Assembly (NCBI GenBank): GCA_045615705.1
Contig: JAZLFH010000073.1
Span: 1-20,439, forward strand
From: JAZLFH01 sp045615705
GTDB lineage: Bacteria; Bacillota; Clostridia; UMGS1883
Reading direction: 5' to 3'
DNA length: 20,439 nucleotides
Both the position numbers and the translations under genes were made by a program. Shown one piece after another: positions 14,502 to 20,439 of this stretch. Within the stretch, counting starts at the first letter, position 1. The number at the start of each line of letters is the position of its first letter. The notes beneath the pieces are model-generated. The model saw only the letters and a list, made by a program, of their open reading frames with translations. It made no database searches and was not told where the DNA came from.

Positions 14502-15327
14502 CGTCTTTCTTTTCGTATGCTCTTTTAAGTATTTTAATACTGTCAACCGGGTATGTTTTTATAAGCGATTGGTCTTTTTCGAGTACTACCTGGACTTCTC
14601 CTTTTAAAAGCGATACCGAACGCACTGTTCCGTTTCCATCGGGAGTCATAACCTCGCTTTTCACGGTTGGTGCGGTTTTCATCAACTCTTCATAGTTGTC
14701 CTGCTCGTATTTTAAACAACACATAAGTCTTCCGCACGCACCGGAAATCTTAGTCGGATTAAGCGAAAGCCCTTGTTCTTTTGCCATTTTGATAGAAACC
14801 GGCTGAAAATCGTCAAGGTAACTGTTGCAACAAAGTCCTCTTCCGCAAATTCCAAGTCCTCCGAGCATCTTGGCTTCATCTCTTACGCCGATTTGTCTGA
14901 GTTCGATTCGTGTTCGGAATACCGATGCCAAATCCTTTACAAGTTCGCGAAAATCAACTCGTCCGTCCGAAGTGAAATAAAAAATAATTTTCTCCGCATC
15001 AAAAGTATATTCAACATTTACCAGATGCATATCAAGACCATGCTTTTCTATTTTTTCTTCGCATATTTTAAACGCTTTTTTCTCATCTTCACGATTTTTT
15101 TCAAGTTTTTTCTTATCCTCATCGGTAGCAATCCGAATAACTGTTTTTAAGGGCTGAACTACTCTTTCGTCTTCGACTTCGCTTTTTGGCAATGTTACCG
15201 TGCCGAATTCAAGACCTCTCGCCGTTTCTACTATTACACTGTCCCCAAGTTTAACCTCTTTATCTTCGGGGTCAAAATAGTATGTCTTGCCCGTTTGTTT
15301 GAATCTTACTCCTATTACTTGTACCAT
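14482..15327 (-). CDS. ricT: Regulatory iron-sulfur-containing complex subunit RicT (YaaT, PSP1 domain)
   Basis: A 281-residue PSP1-domain protein. In Bacillus subtilis YaaT/RicT forms the Y-complex with YlbF and YmcA, which carries iron-sulfur clusters, stimulates RNase Y processing and affects competence and sporulation. Cysteines likely to bind a cluster are present in GICGRGLCCNSYL (about residues 159-171) and GACGRLMCCLKYE (about 193-205). A charged helical region lies at about 70-95. The start ATG 15327 has a strong GGGAGG upstream, and this Shine-Dalgarno site lies inside the 3' end of holB. The hemolysin III gene begins within its last codons. The holB-ricT order matches that in B. 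subtilis. Confidence 0.94.
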   Translation of the reverse strand: MVQVIGVRFKQTGKTYYFDPEDKEVKLGDSVIVETARGLEFGTVTLPKSEVEDERVVQPLKTVIRIATDEDKKKLEKNREDEKKAFKICEEKIEKHGLDMHLVNVEYTFDAEKIIFYFTSDGRVDFRELVKDLASVFRTRIELRQIGVRDEAKMLGGLGICGRGLCCNSYLDDFQPVSIKMAKEQGLSLNPTKISGACGRLMCCLKYEQDNYEELMKTAPTVKSEVMTPDGNGTVRSVSLLKGEVQVVLEKDQSLIKTYPVDSIKILKRAYEKKDDDTIEE

Positions 15328-16291
15328 GTATTTCCTCCCAACAACTTATGAGCATTTCGCTGAGCCACAAGTCATTTTTCATTGATTGATTTATATTTCT
15401 CCCTGTTTCTGCGATTATGTCAATAGTATATACAACCGAAACATTTGTCATCTTTGATGCGAACTTATCAAGTTCGTCTTTATAGTCTGTATTTTTAACC
15501 GAAAGGGAATTTTTTATTGCCAATATATCTCCAAACCATGAGAGCAAAAGTTCAAAAATGTTTTCTCTGTCCTCGTCCGTAATTGAATTTGTCGGCATCA
15601 GTGCATTCAAAACATTAAAAATCTTCTTTTTGGAATCCAAAAGGAGTAAAATGCCGTCATATATCTTCTTCCTTTTTTCGAAAAATGAAGAATCTTCGCA
15701 CATTCGTATTGCTTTACCGATTATGCCCTGTGAAAAAGATGAGATAAACTCACTTTGTTCCTTCAAATTCGGGAAGTTTTCTTCCACATAAATCTTTACC
15801 GCACTTTTTTTAATCGGTTCAAAAGAGATTACGGCACTTCTTGAAATAATTGTCGGCAAAAGATTCTGTGTATTTTGAACCAAAAGTATCAAAATGCAAT
15901 ATTCGGGTGGTTCCTCCAATATTTTCAAAAGTGCATTCTGTGCCTTGTCGCTCAGTTTATCCGCCCCGTCTATAACAAAAATTTTTTTGTCCGACATATA
16001 CGGTTTTATAAATACTTCATCTCGAATTAAGCGGATATCGTCTACACTTTTTTTCTCGTCATCTGTCATGAAAAAGTCGGGATGAAAGTTTGCCTCAAAC
16101 TTTTTGCACGAAGAACAAACTCCGCAAAGGTTCTTGTTTTCACAACAAATCGCAGCCGAGAACCATTTTGCCGCAGTCTTTTTGCCGATTCCTTCCGTAC
16201 CTTCAAAAATATAAGCGTGCCTTATGCCGTTTTTTATATCATTTTTAAGTCTTTCATACTGTCTTGTCGATTGTATGAGTTTATTAAACAT
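15272..16291 (-). CDS. holB: DNA polymerase III delta' subunit
   Basis: A 339-residue AAA+ clamp-loader subunit. The P-loop-like stretch EGTEGIGKKT lies at residues 30-39. It is followed by the zinc-binding cysteines C50, C56, C59 and C62 (LCGVCSSCKKFE) and the Walker B/box region VIDGADKLSDKAQNALLKILEEPP (about 105-127). The sensor motif usually read as SRC is SRS here (about 150), which replaces a commonly conserved cysteine. The ATG is preceded by AAAGGAC. The reading frame overruns the ricT start by 56 bases, so the last 18 residues are encoded in two frames; the conserved part appears to end near CWEEI. It heads a holB-ricT-hemolysin III run. Confidence 0.93.
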   Translation of the reverse strand: MFNKLIQSTRQYERLKNDIKNGIRHAYIFEGTEGIGKKTAAKWFSAAICCENKNLCGVCSSCKKFEANFHPDFFMTDDEKKSVDDIRLIRDEVFIKPYMSDKKIFVIDGADKLSDKAQNALLKILEEPPEYCILILLVQNTQNLLPTIISRSAVISFEPIKKSAVKIYVEENFPNLKEQSEFISSFSQGIIGKAIRMCEDSSFFEKRKKIYDGILLLLDSKKKIFNVLNALMPTNSITDEDRENIFELLLSWFGDILAIKNSLSVKNTDYKDELDKFASKMTNVSVVYTIDIIAETGRNINQSMKNDLWLSEMLISCWEEIHGTSNRSKIQTNGQDILF

Positions 16292-16324
16292 TTGATTTGT
16301 CCTTTTTGATTCATGTTACAATAT

Positions 16325-16353
16325 ATTTTAACTTTTTTTTAATTATCAGTCAA
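16325..16353 (-). promoter_or_regulatory. Likely sigma-A promoter of the holB-ricT-trhA run
   Basis: Minus-strand TTGACT (16348-16353), 17 bases, TAAAAT (16325-16330). The -35 box overlaps the stop codon region of the PHP gene, so read-through from that gene may also contribute. Confidence 0.55.
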
Positions 16354-17071
16354 GTAAAAACGATAAGTTCTTTTCCCTTGCATGGTATGTATCTTTGTCT
16401 AACTCGTATGCCTTGATACTTTTTCTGTTTTCCCTGACAGCCTTTATTATATCATGAATGCCGGTTGCCTCAAAATCAAGTTCCAATGATGCCAAAAACT
16501 CTTTTAATCCAACATGGTTATCCGAACCGCACATAGTTAAAAGTCCATACTCTTTTGCATATATTGATGCCATTTTGTTTGTATGGTCATCCATACTTGA
16601 ATTATAAATTTCAACCGCATCGACATGGCTTGGAAGAAGTCTTATAACTTCTATGTAGCTTGCTTCACGATACGGGTGTGCCTGTGCAATAAAACCGCCC
16701 GATTCATGCACCAAATCGCAGAAGTTACGAATCGGCAGTTTATCGCAATCGGTATGCTCTTTGTACCAATCGCTGTTTAGTCCGTACACCAAAAAATCCG
16801 TTCCGAGGAGTGAAAACTCTATTCCGAAAAACACTTTAAGTCCTATTTCTTTTCCTCTTTTTAATGCTTCATCGTAGCCTTTTTTATATAAATCAATTTT
16901 TTCTTCCCATGAAAGATTTCTGTCAACAGTAGTATTGCCGTTTAAAAAATGATCGGTAACCACTATGCCGTCATAACCCATTTTCTTATAGAAATCCGCT
17001 AAATCTCTACCGTGTATTTTCCCGCATCTGCTTGATTCACAAGTATGACAGTGCATTTCATATTTAAACAC
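16346..17071 (-). CDS. PHP-domain metal-dependent phosphoesterase
   Basis: A 241-residue PHP-fold hydrolase. The metal-binding motifs are complete: MHCHT (H7, H9), VVTDHF (D40, H41), FGIEF (E85), QAHPYR (H132), an intermediate EIYN (E154) and GSDNH (D184, H186). It contains only the PHP domain and is not attached to a DNA polymerase. Stand-alone members hydrolyse small phosphoesters such as histidinol phosphate or 3',5'-nucleoside bisphosphates, but I cannot assign the substrate. The start is GTG 17071, with AGAGGAAG about ten bases upstream, giving MFKYEMHCHT. An upstream ATG at 17095 precedes this Shine-Dalgarno site and would add eight unlikely residues. It has its own promoter and lies upstream of holB on the same strand. 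Confidence 0.9.
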   Translation of the reverse strand: MFKYEMHCHTCESSRCGKIHGRDLADFYKKMGYDGIVVTDHFLNGNTTVDRNLSWEEKIDLYKKGYDEALKRGKEIGLKVFFGIEFSLLGTDFLVYGLNSDWYKEHTDCDKLPIRNFCDLVHESGGFIAQAHPYREASYIEVIRLLPSHVDAVEIYNSSMDDHTNKMASIYAKEYGLLTMCGSDNHVGLKEFLASLELDFEATGIHDIIKAVRENRKSIKAYELDKDTYHAREKNLSFLLD

Positions 17072-17104
17072 AGAATTACTTCCTCTCACAAACATTCAAC
17101 TGTA

Positions 17105-17133
17105 ATTTTAGAATAAAAGGCATAAAAAAGCAA
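17105..17133 (-). promoter_or_regulatory. Likely sigma-A promoter of the PHP gene
   Basis: Minus-strand TTGCTT (17128-17133), 17 bases, TAAAAT (17105-17110), divergent from the flippase promoter. Confidence 0.55.
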
Positions 17134-17162
17134 GTATATAAACAATATTTTCTAAATTAGAT

Positions 17163-17191
17163 TTGCGTTTTTTTATTTTTTGTGGTAAAAT
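17163..17191 (+). promoter_or_regulatory. Likely sigma-A promoter of the flippase gene
   Basis: TTGCGT (17163-17168), 17-base T-rich spacer, TAAAAT (17186-17191). The leader is about 57 bases and shows no strong hairpin. Confidence 0.55.
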
Positions 17192-17254
17192 TCATTATCA
17201 CTTAATAGCATATAAAAGAAATTTTCATACAAAACATCTTTCAGAGGGATTTTT

Positions 17255-18862
17255 ATGAGTACAAACAAAAAGCAATCGTGTATGATTAATGTCTTAACTA
17301 TCGTTTTTTCTCAAATTCTTGTTAAACTTTTAGGGCTTGTTTACCGTATGGTTATAACAAATGTCAAGGGCTTTGGCGATTTGGGAAACGGCTACTACAA
17401 CTTCGGTTATCAAATTTACACGCTGCTTCTTGCTATTTCTTCTGTCGGTATTCCCAACGCTGTCGCAAAACTCGTAGCAGAACGAGAAGCAAAAGGCGAC
17501 CATAAAAGTTCATACGATATATTAAAGTCCTCACTTCTTCTTTTCGGAATTATAGGTGCAACACTTTCGGCACTTTTATTCTTCTCCGCTCCGTTTGTTT
17601 CAAGAGTAGTTTTAAAAGTTGAAGGTGCCGTTTATACACTTAGAGCACTTTCTCCCGCCATATTCTTCGTTTCCGTTTCTTCGGTAATAAGAGGTTACTT
17701 CGGCGGACTTCAAAATATGAACGCAACCGCTACCAGCCAAGTGTTGGAGCAATTTTTAAAAAGCACTCTGACTGTTGTTATAGTAATGGCTATGACAGGT
17801 TCAAGTCCGGAATACATGTCTGCGGGAGCAAATTTAGCAACTACAATTTCTTGCGTTTTAAGTTTTATCTACTTATACATATTCTTTAAAAAGCGTAAAA
17901 AGGGCATCAAAGAAAATATTCGCATACAAAAAGAGCCCTACGAAAAAAAGAAGTTTTCATATCTTGCAAAAACCATTCTTTGGGTATCTATTCCCATTTC
18001 TTTAAGTTCAATAGTTACCGCACTTAACAGGGTTTTGGATTCTGTTACGGTTGTAAGAGGAATAGAACACGCATTTGCAAGCAAATTTTCCGACTATGCT
18101 TCGTTAAACTTAGAAGCAGTCAGACTTTCGGGGATTCTTTCCAAATCAGATGTCTTAATAAATCTTCCGCTTGCTTTAAACATTGCATTTGCCACTGCTC
18201 TTGTCCCTAATATTTCAAGTGCCTTGGCACTAAATGATTATAAAACTGCTCAAAAAAGAATTTCTTTTTCCGTTTTAATGAGCATCGTAATTGCTCTTCC
18301 CGCCACTTTTGGATATATTGCACTTTCTCAACCTATATTCTTCCTTTTGTATCCGAATGCTTCGGGCGGTGCTTCTGTTTTCGCACTTTCCGCACTGACA
18401 ATCATATTTACCGCAGTTGCTCAAACGACTTACGGAGCACTGCAAGGCATGGGTAAAGTTTTTGTTCCGGCACTTAGTCTTTTGACGGGCGGTGCTGTAA
18501 AGTTAATACTGAATCTTATATTAATTCCCAACCCAAACATTAATATTTACGGTGCTCCTATCGGCTCTATCGCCTGTCAAATGGTAGCACTTACGATTTG
18601 TATGGTTGTTTTAAAGAAAAATATCGGCATTAAACTCTCATTTGTAAAGTTTATCTTAAAACCGGTAATCGCAACGGCTGTGATGTACGGAGTAGTTTCT
18701 CTCAGTTACTCTCTTATCAAAGCATTTTCTTCAAATCTTGCAACCTTGGTTTCAATCGTTTTAGGCGTAGCAGTTTACCTTATACTTATAGTAATTTTTA
18801 AAGTTTTTGAAAATGACGAATATGATATGATACCTTTTGGGAAATATCTTAAAAGGCTGTGA
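17255..18862 (+). CDS. SpoVB/MurJ-like MOP-superfamily flippase (polysaccharide biosynthesis protein)
   Basis: A 535-residue polytopic membrane protein with about 14 predicted helices, matching the oligosaccharide/lipid flippase branch of the MOP superfamily (SpoVB, YtgP, MurJ-like). The start, INVLTIVFSQILVKLLGLVYR, followed by NGYYNFGYQIYTLLLAISSVGIPNAVAKLVAE, is characteristic of Gram-positive members. Further marks are SSVIRGYFGGLQNM, LPLALNIAFATALVPNIS and YGALQGMGKVFVPA. Members flip lipid-linked cell-wall precursors across the membrane; whether this copy serves vegetative lipid II, spore cortex or another polysaccharide cannot be told. The ATG is preceded by AGAGGGAT. It ends shortly before the promoter of the next gene, with no terminator seen, so some read-through is likely. 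Confidence 0.93.
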   Translation: MSTNKKQSCMINVLTIVFSQILVKLLGLVYRMVITNVKGFGDLGNGYYNFGYQIYTLLLAISSVGIPNAVAKLVAEREAKGDHKSSYDILKSSLLLFGIIGATLSALLFFSAPFVSRVVLKVEGAVYTLRALSPAIFFVSVSSVIRGYFGGLQNMNATATSQVLEQFLKSTLTVVIVMAMTGSSPEYMSAGANLATTISCVLSFIYLYIFFKKRKKGIKENIRIQKEPYEKKKFSYLAKTILWVSIPISLSSIVTALNRVLDSVTVVRGIEHAFASKFSDYASLNLEAVRLSGILSKSDVLINLPLALNIAFATALVPNISSALALNDYKTAQKRISFSVLMSIVIALPATFGYIALSQPIFFLLYPNASGGASVFALSALTIIFTAVAQTTYGALQGMGKVFVPALSLLTGGAVKLILNLILIPNPNINIYGAPIGSIACQMVALTICMVVLKKNIGIKLSFVKFILKPVIATAVMYGVVSLSYSLIKAFSSNLATLVSIVLGVAVYLILIVIFKVFENDEYDMIPFGKYLKRL

Positions 18863-18865
18863 TAC

Positions 18866-18894
18866 TTGACATTTTTGTATAACAATGTTATACT
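18866..18894 (+). promoter_or_regulatory. Likely sigma-A promoter of the CNNM/CBS gene
   Basis: A perfect -35 TTGACA (18866-18871), 17-base spacer, -10 TATACT (18889-18894), about 40 bases before the ATG. It begins four bases after the flippase stop. Confidence 0.7.
18877..18893. promoter_or_regulatory. Perfect 8-1-8 palindrome over the -10 element (possible operator)
   Basis: GTATAACA A TGTTATAC is a perfect inverted repeat covering the spacer's 3' part and nearly all of the -10 box, a classic repressor position. I do not recognise the binding protein; it does not match the Fur or PerR consensus well. Confidence 0.5.
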
Positions 18895-18935
18895 CACTGT
18901 AAACATATACCAATTAAGAAAGGTGAATAGTTTTT

Positions 18936-20276
18936 ATGGACGACCATTGGCGATTTGTGTTTGAAATTTTACTTGTAGTTATATTGGTTCTTTTAAATGC
19001 AGTTTTTGCCTCGGCGGAAATTGCAGTAATATCTTTTAACGACTACAAACTAAAAAAATTGGCAGAAGACAAAAACAAAAAAGCAATGAGGCTTTTAAAA
19101 CTTACGCAACAACCTGCAAAATTTCTTTCAACCATACAAATAGGCATAACATTAGCAGGATTTTTGGCAAGTGCTTTTGCGGCGGACAACTTCTCCGAGT
19201 ATCTTGCTCCGTGGCTTTACAGTGTCTTTCCGCAAATTTCTCAAGGTCTTTGGAACAGCATTTCACTTGTAATAATTACTCTGATTCTTTCGTACTTTAC
19301 ACTTGTATTCGGGGAACTTGTTCCAAAGCGTATTGCAATGAAGTATGATGAAAAAATTGCGATGGCACTTGCAAATTTTATATTTGTTCTTTCAAAAATC
19401 ACTTCCCCCGCCGTTTCGCTTCTCACCGCTTCAACTGACGGAATTTTGCGTCTTTTCGGAATAAGCCCCGATGATGAAGAAGAAAAAGTTACCGAAGAAG
19501 AAATCCGTTTTATGGTTGATGTCGGCAGTGAAAACGGAACTATTGACCCCATTGAGAAAGATATGATTCAAAATGTTTTTGAATTTGACAACATTGATGC
19601 GGCAAATGTTTTAACTCACAGAACCGAGGTTTGCGTGCTCATGCAGGAGGACTCGCCAACCGAATGGGAAAAAATCGTTCGTGAAACAGGTTATTCAAGA
19701 TTTCCCGTTTGCGGTGAAACGATTGATGATATTTTGGGAATTATTCATGCAAGGGACCTCTATGAGTATCTTTACGACAAGTGTGAGGGCGATATAAATG
19801 ACATAATCCGTCCTGCGTATGTCGTTCCCGAAACAGTTACTGCCGATGTGCTTTTCCGCAATATGAAACGAGAAAAACAGCACCTTGCAGTAGTCGTTGA
19901 CGAATACGGCGGATTTTCGGGCATTGTTACGATAGACGACCTTTTAGAAGAAATTGTCGGTGAGATTACCGATGAAAATGAAGAAGGCGAAGAAGTCCCT
20001 CCGATTGTAAAAATTTCGGACGACACTTGGCAGATTGTCGGCATCGCTCCCATTGACGAAGTCGAAGAAGTGCTTGAAATAGAGCTTCCGCATGACGATG
20101 ACTATGACACATTCGGCGGATTTATTTTTAACAGATTAGACTCCGTCCCGAGAGACGGCGAAACTTTCGAGATTGAGGCGTGCGACCTTAAAATCAAAGT
20201 AACTGAAATCTCAGACAGACGAATAGAAAAAACAATAGTTAAAAAACTTTCGTCCCAAAACACGGAAGAAAATTAA
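18936..20276 (+). CDS. CNNM/DUF21-CBS-CorC_HlyC membrane protein (hemolysin C/CorC-like, possible ion transport)
   Basis: A 446-residue protein with the three-part layout of the CNNM/CorC family. The DUF21 membrane domain (about 1-190) has LNAVFASAEIAVISFNDYKLKKL, STIQIGITLAGFLASAFA and FGELVPKRIA. The paired CBS domains (about 210-345) include YSRFPVCG, DDILGIIHARDL and VVDEYGGFSGIVTIDDLLEEIVGEI (V321 onward). The C-terminal CorC_HlyC domain (about 355-435) has DTFGGFIFNRLDSVPRDGE. Family members are implicated in magnesium efflux and related divalent-cation homeostasis, with the CBS pair binding ATP. The name hemolysin is historical. AAAGGTG precedes the ATG. It is transcribed alone, ending at a strong terminator, and a palindrome covers its -10 box, so repression by a metal or stress regulator is plausible but unproven. 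Confidence 0.93.
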   Translation: MDDHWRFVFEILLVVILVLLNAVFASAEIAVISFNDYKLKKLAEDKNKKAMRLLKLTQQPAKFLSTIQIGITLAGFLASAFAADNFSEYLAPWLYSVFPQISQGLWNSISLVIITLILSYFTLVFGELVPKRIAMKYDEKIAMALANFIFVLSKITSPAVSLLTASTDGILRLFGISPDDEEEKVTEEEIRFMVDVGSENGTIDPIEKDMIQNVFEFDNIDAANVLTHRTEVCVLMQEDSPTEWEKIVRETGYSRFPVCGETIDDILGIIHARDLYEYLYDKCEGDINDIIRPAYVVPETVTADVLFRNMKREKQHLAVVVDEYGGFSGIVTIDDLLEEIVGEITDENEEGEEVPPIVKISDDTWQIVGIAPIDEVEEVLEIELPHDDDYDTFGGFIFNRLDSVPRDGETFEIEACDLKIKVTEISDRRIEKTIVKKLSSQNTEEN

Positions 20277-20284
20277 AAATAACT

Positions 20285-20325
20285 AGAGGCTGTAAAAAAC
20301 AATGGTTTTTTACAGCCTCTTTTTT
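20285..20325 (+). terminator. Strong rho-independent terminator of the CNNM/CBS gene
   Basis: A perfect 16-base stem AGAGGCTGTAAAAAAC (20285-20300) pairs with GTTTTTTACAGCCTCT (20305-20320) around AATG, followed by T6. Confidence 0.93.
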
Positions 20326-20369
20326 GGGCGACTAAAAAAGCGTGCAGAACGCATAAAGCATAAATTTTT

Positions 20370-20394
20370 AAAAATTCGTTTTTAACGAATTTTT
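20370..20394. terminator. Second hairpin near the right edge, possibly a minus-strand terminator
   Basis: AAAAATTCGTT (20370-20380) and AACGAATTTTT (20384-20394) form a perfect 11-base A+T-rich stem around TTT. It lies four bases past the possible minus-strand stop at 20398-20400, as a terminator of a gene entering from the right would. It could also act as a back-up plus-strand terminator. Confidence 0.55.
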
Positions 20395-20397
20395 TCT

Positions 20398-20439
20398 TTA
20401 TTCTGTTTGAAAAAACAAATCTCTTAATCTGTGATTGTA
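20398..20439 (-). CDS. Possible C-terminal end of a minus-strand gene cut by the window edge
   Basis: Read on the minus strand from the right edge, one frame gives 13 codons (YNHRLRDLFFQTE) and then TAA at 20400-20398. A hairpin follows immediately. The peptide is too short to identify, and the evidence is only the open frame, its placement before a terminator-like hairpin and its protein-like composition. Confidence 0.3.
   Translation of the reverse strand, partial: YNHRLRDLFFQTE

Noticed and set aside
1..20439. CRISPR arrays, tRNA or rRNA genes, insertion sequences or prophage
   Set aside because: No spaced direct repeats, no tRNA-like cloverleaf in any intergenic gap, no transposase or integrase genes, and gaps are all below 300 bases.

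Overview
The window reads as a piece of a low-to-moderate G+C Bacillota chromosome, most likely class Clostridia. The evidence is the repertoire: RicT/YaaT, Gram-positive-type HolB with a zinc-cysteine cluster, a SpoVB/MurJ-like flippase, a VanW/G5 protein, and a diverged GyrB/ParE paralogue of the kind I associate with clostridia. It also shows strong Shine-Dalgarno sites, frequent TTG/GTG starts and TTGACA-17-TAAAAT promoters. It is almost entirely compact housekeeping DNA: no gene-free stretch exceeds 300 bases, and I see no rRNA, tRNA, IS element or CRISPR array.

Layout. Positions 1-1631 (minus) hold cca overlapping a truncated ispE. An EamA-type transporter (1784-2689, plus) diverges from them. 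proS (2806-4509) and a stand-alone mreB (4511-5503) form a plus-strand pair ending in a hairpin terminator. A small accessory-looking cassette follows (5545-7108): an XRE repressor-like gene (minus) and a divergent family 2 glycosyltransferase (plus). Repeated palindromic sites bracket the glycosyltransferase promoter. Next on the minus strand are a VanW/G5 surface protein and an overlapping atypical type IIA topoisomerase B subunit (7107-10761).

hflX and a YigZ/IMPACT gene (10894-12781, plus) follow. A minus-strand block runs from 17071 down to 12793: a PHP-domain phosphoesterase, holB, ricT, a hemolysin III/TrhA protein, a small protein with an HPr-like NLKS stretch, and cysE. holB, ricT and the hemolysin III gene overlap one another. 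The right end (plus) carries a SpoVB/MurJ-like flippase and a CNNM/CBS/CorC membrane protein with a perfect palindrome over its -10 element, then two hairpins. The last 42 bases may hold the C-terminus of a minus-strand gene.

Functionally the genes cover isoprenoid and tRNA maturation, prolyl-tRNA charging, cell shape and envelope (mreB, flippase, VanW/G5, glycosyltransferase), replication (holB), topology, RNA processing (ricT), ribosome rescue (hflX) and cysteine synthesis (cysE). The part least like ordinary housekeeping DNA is the XRE/glycosyltransferase cassette with its operator-like sites.
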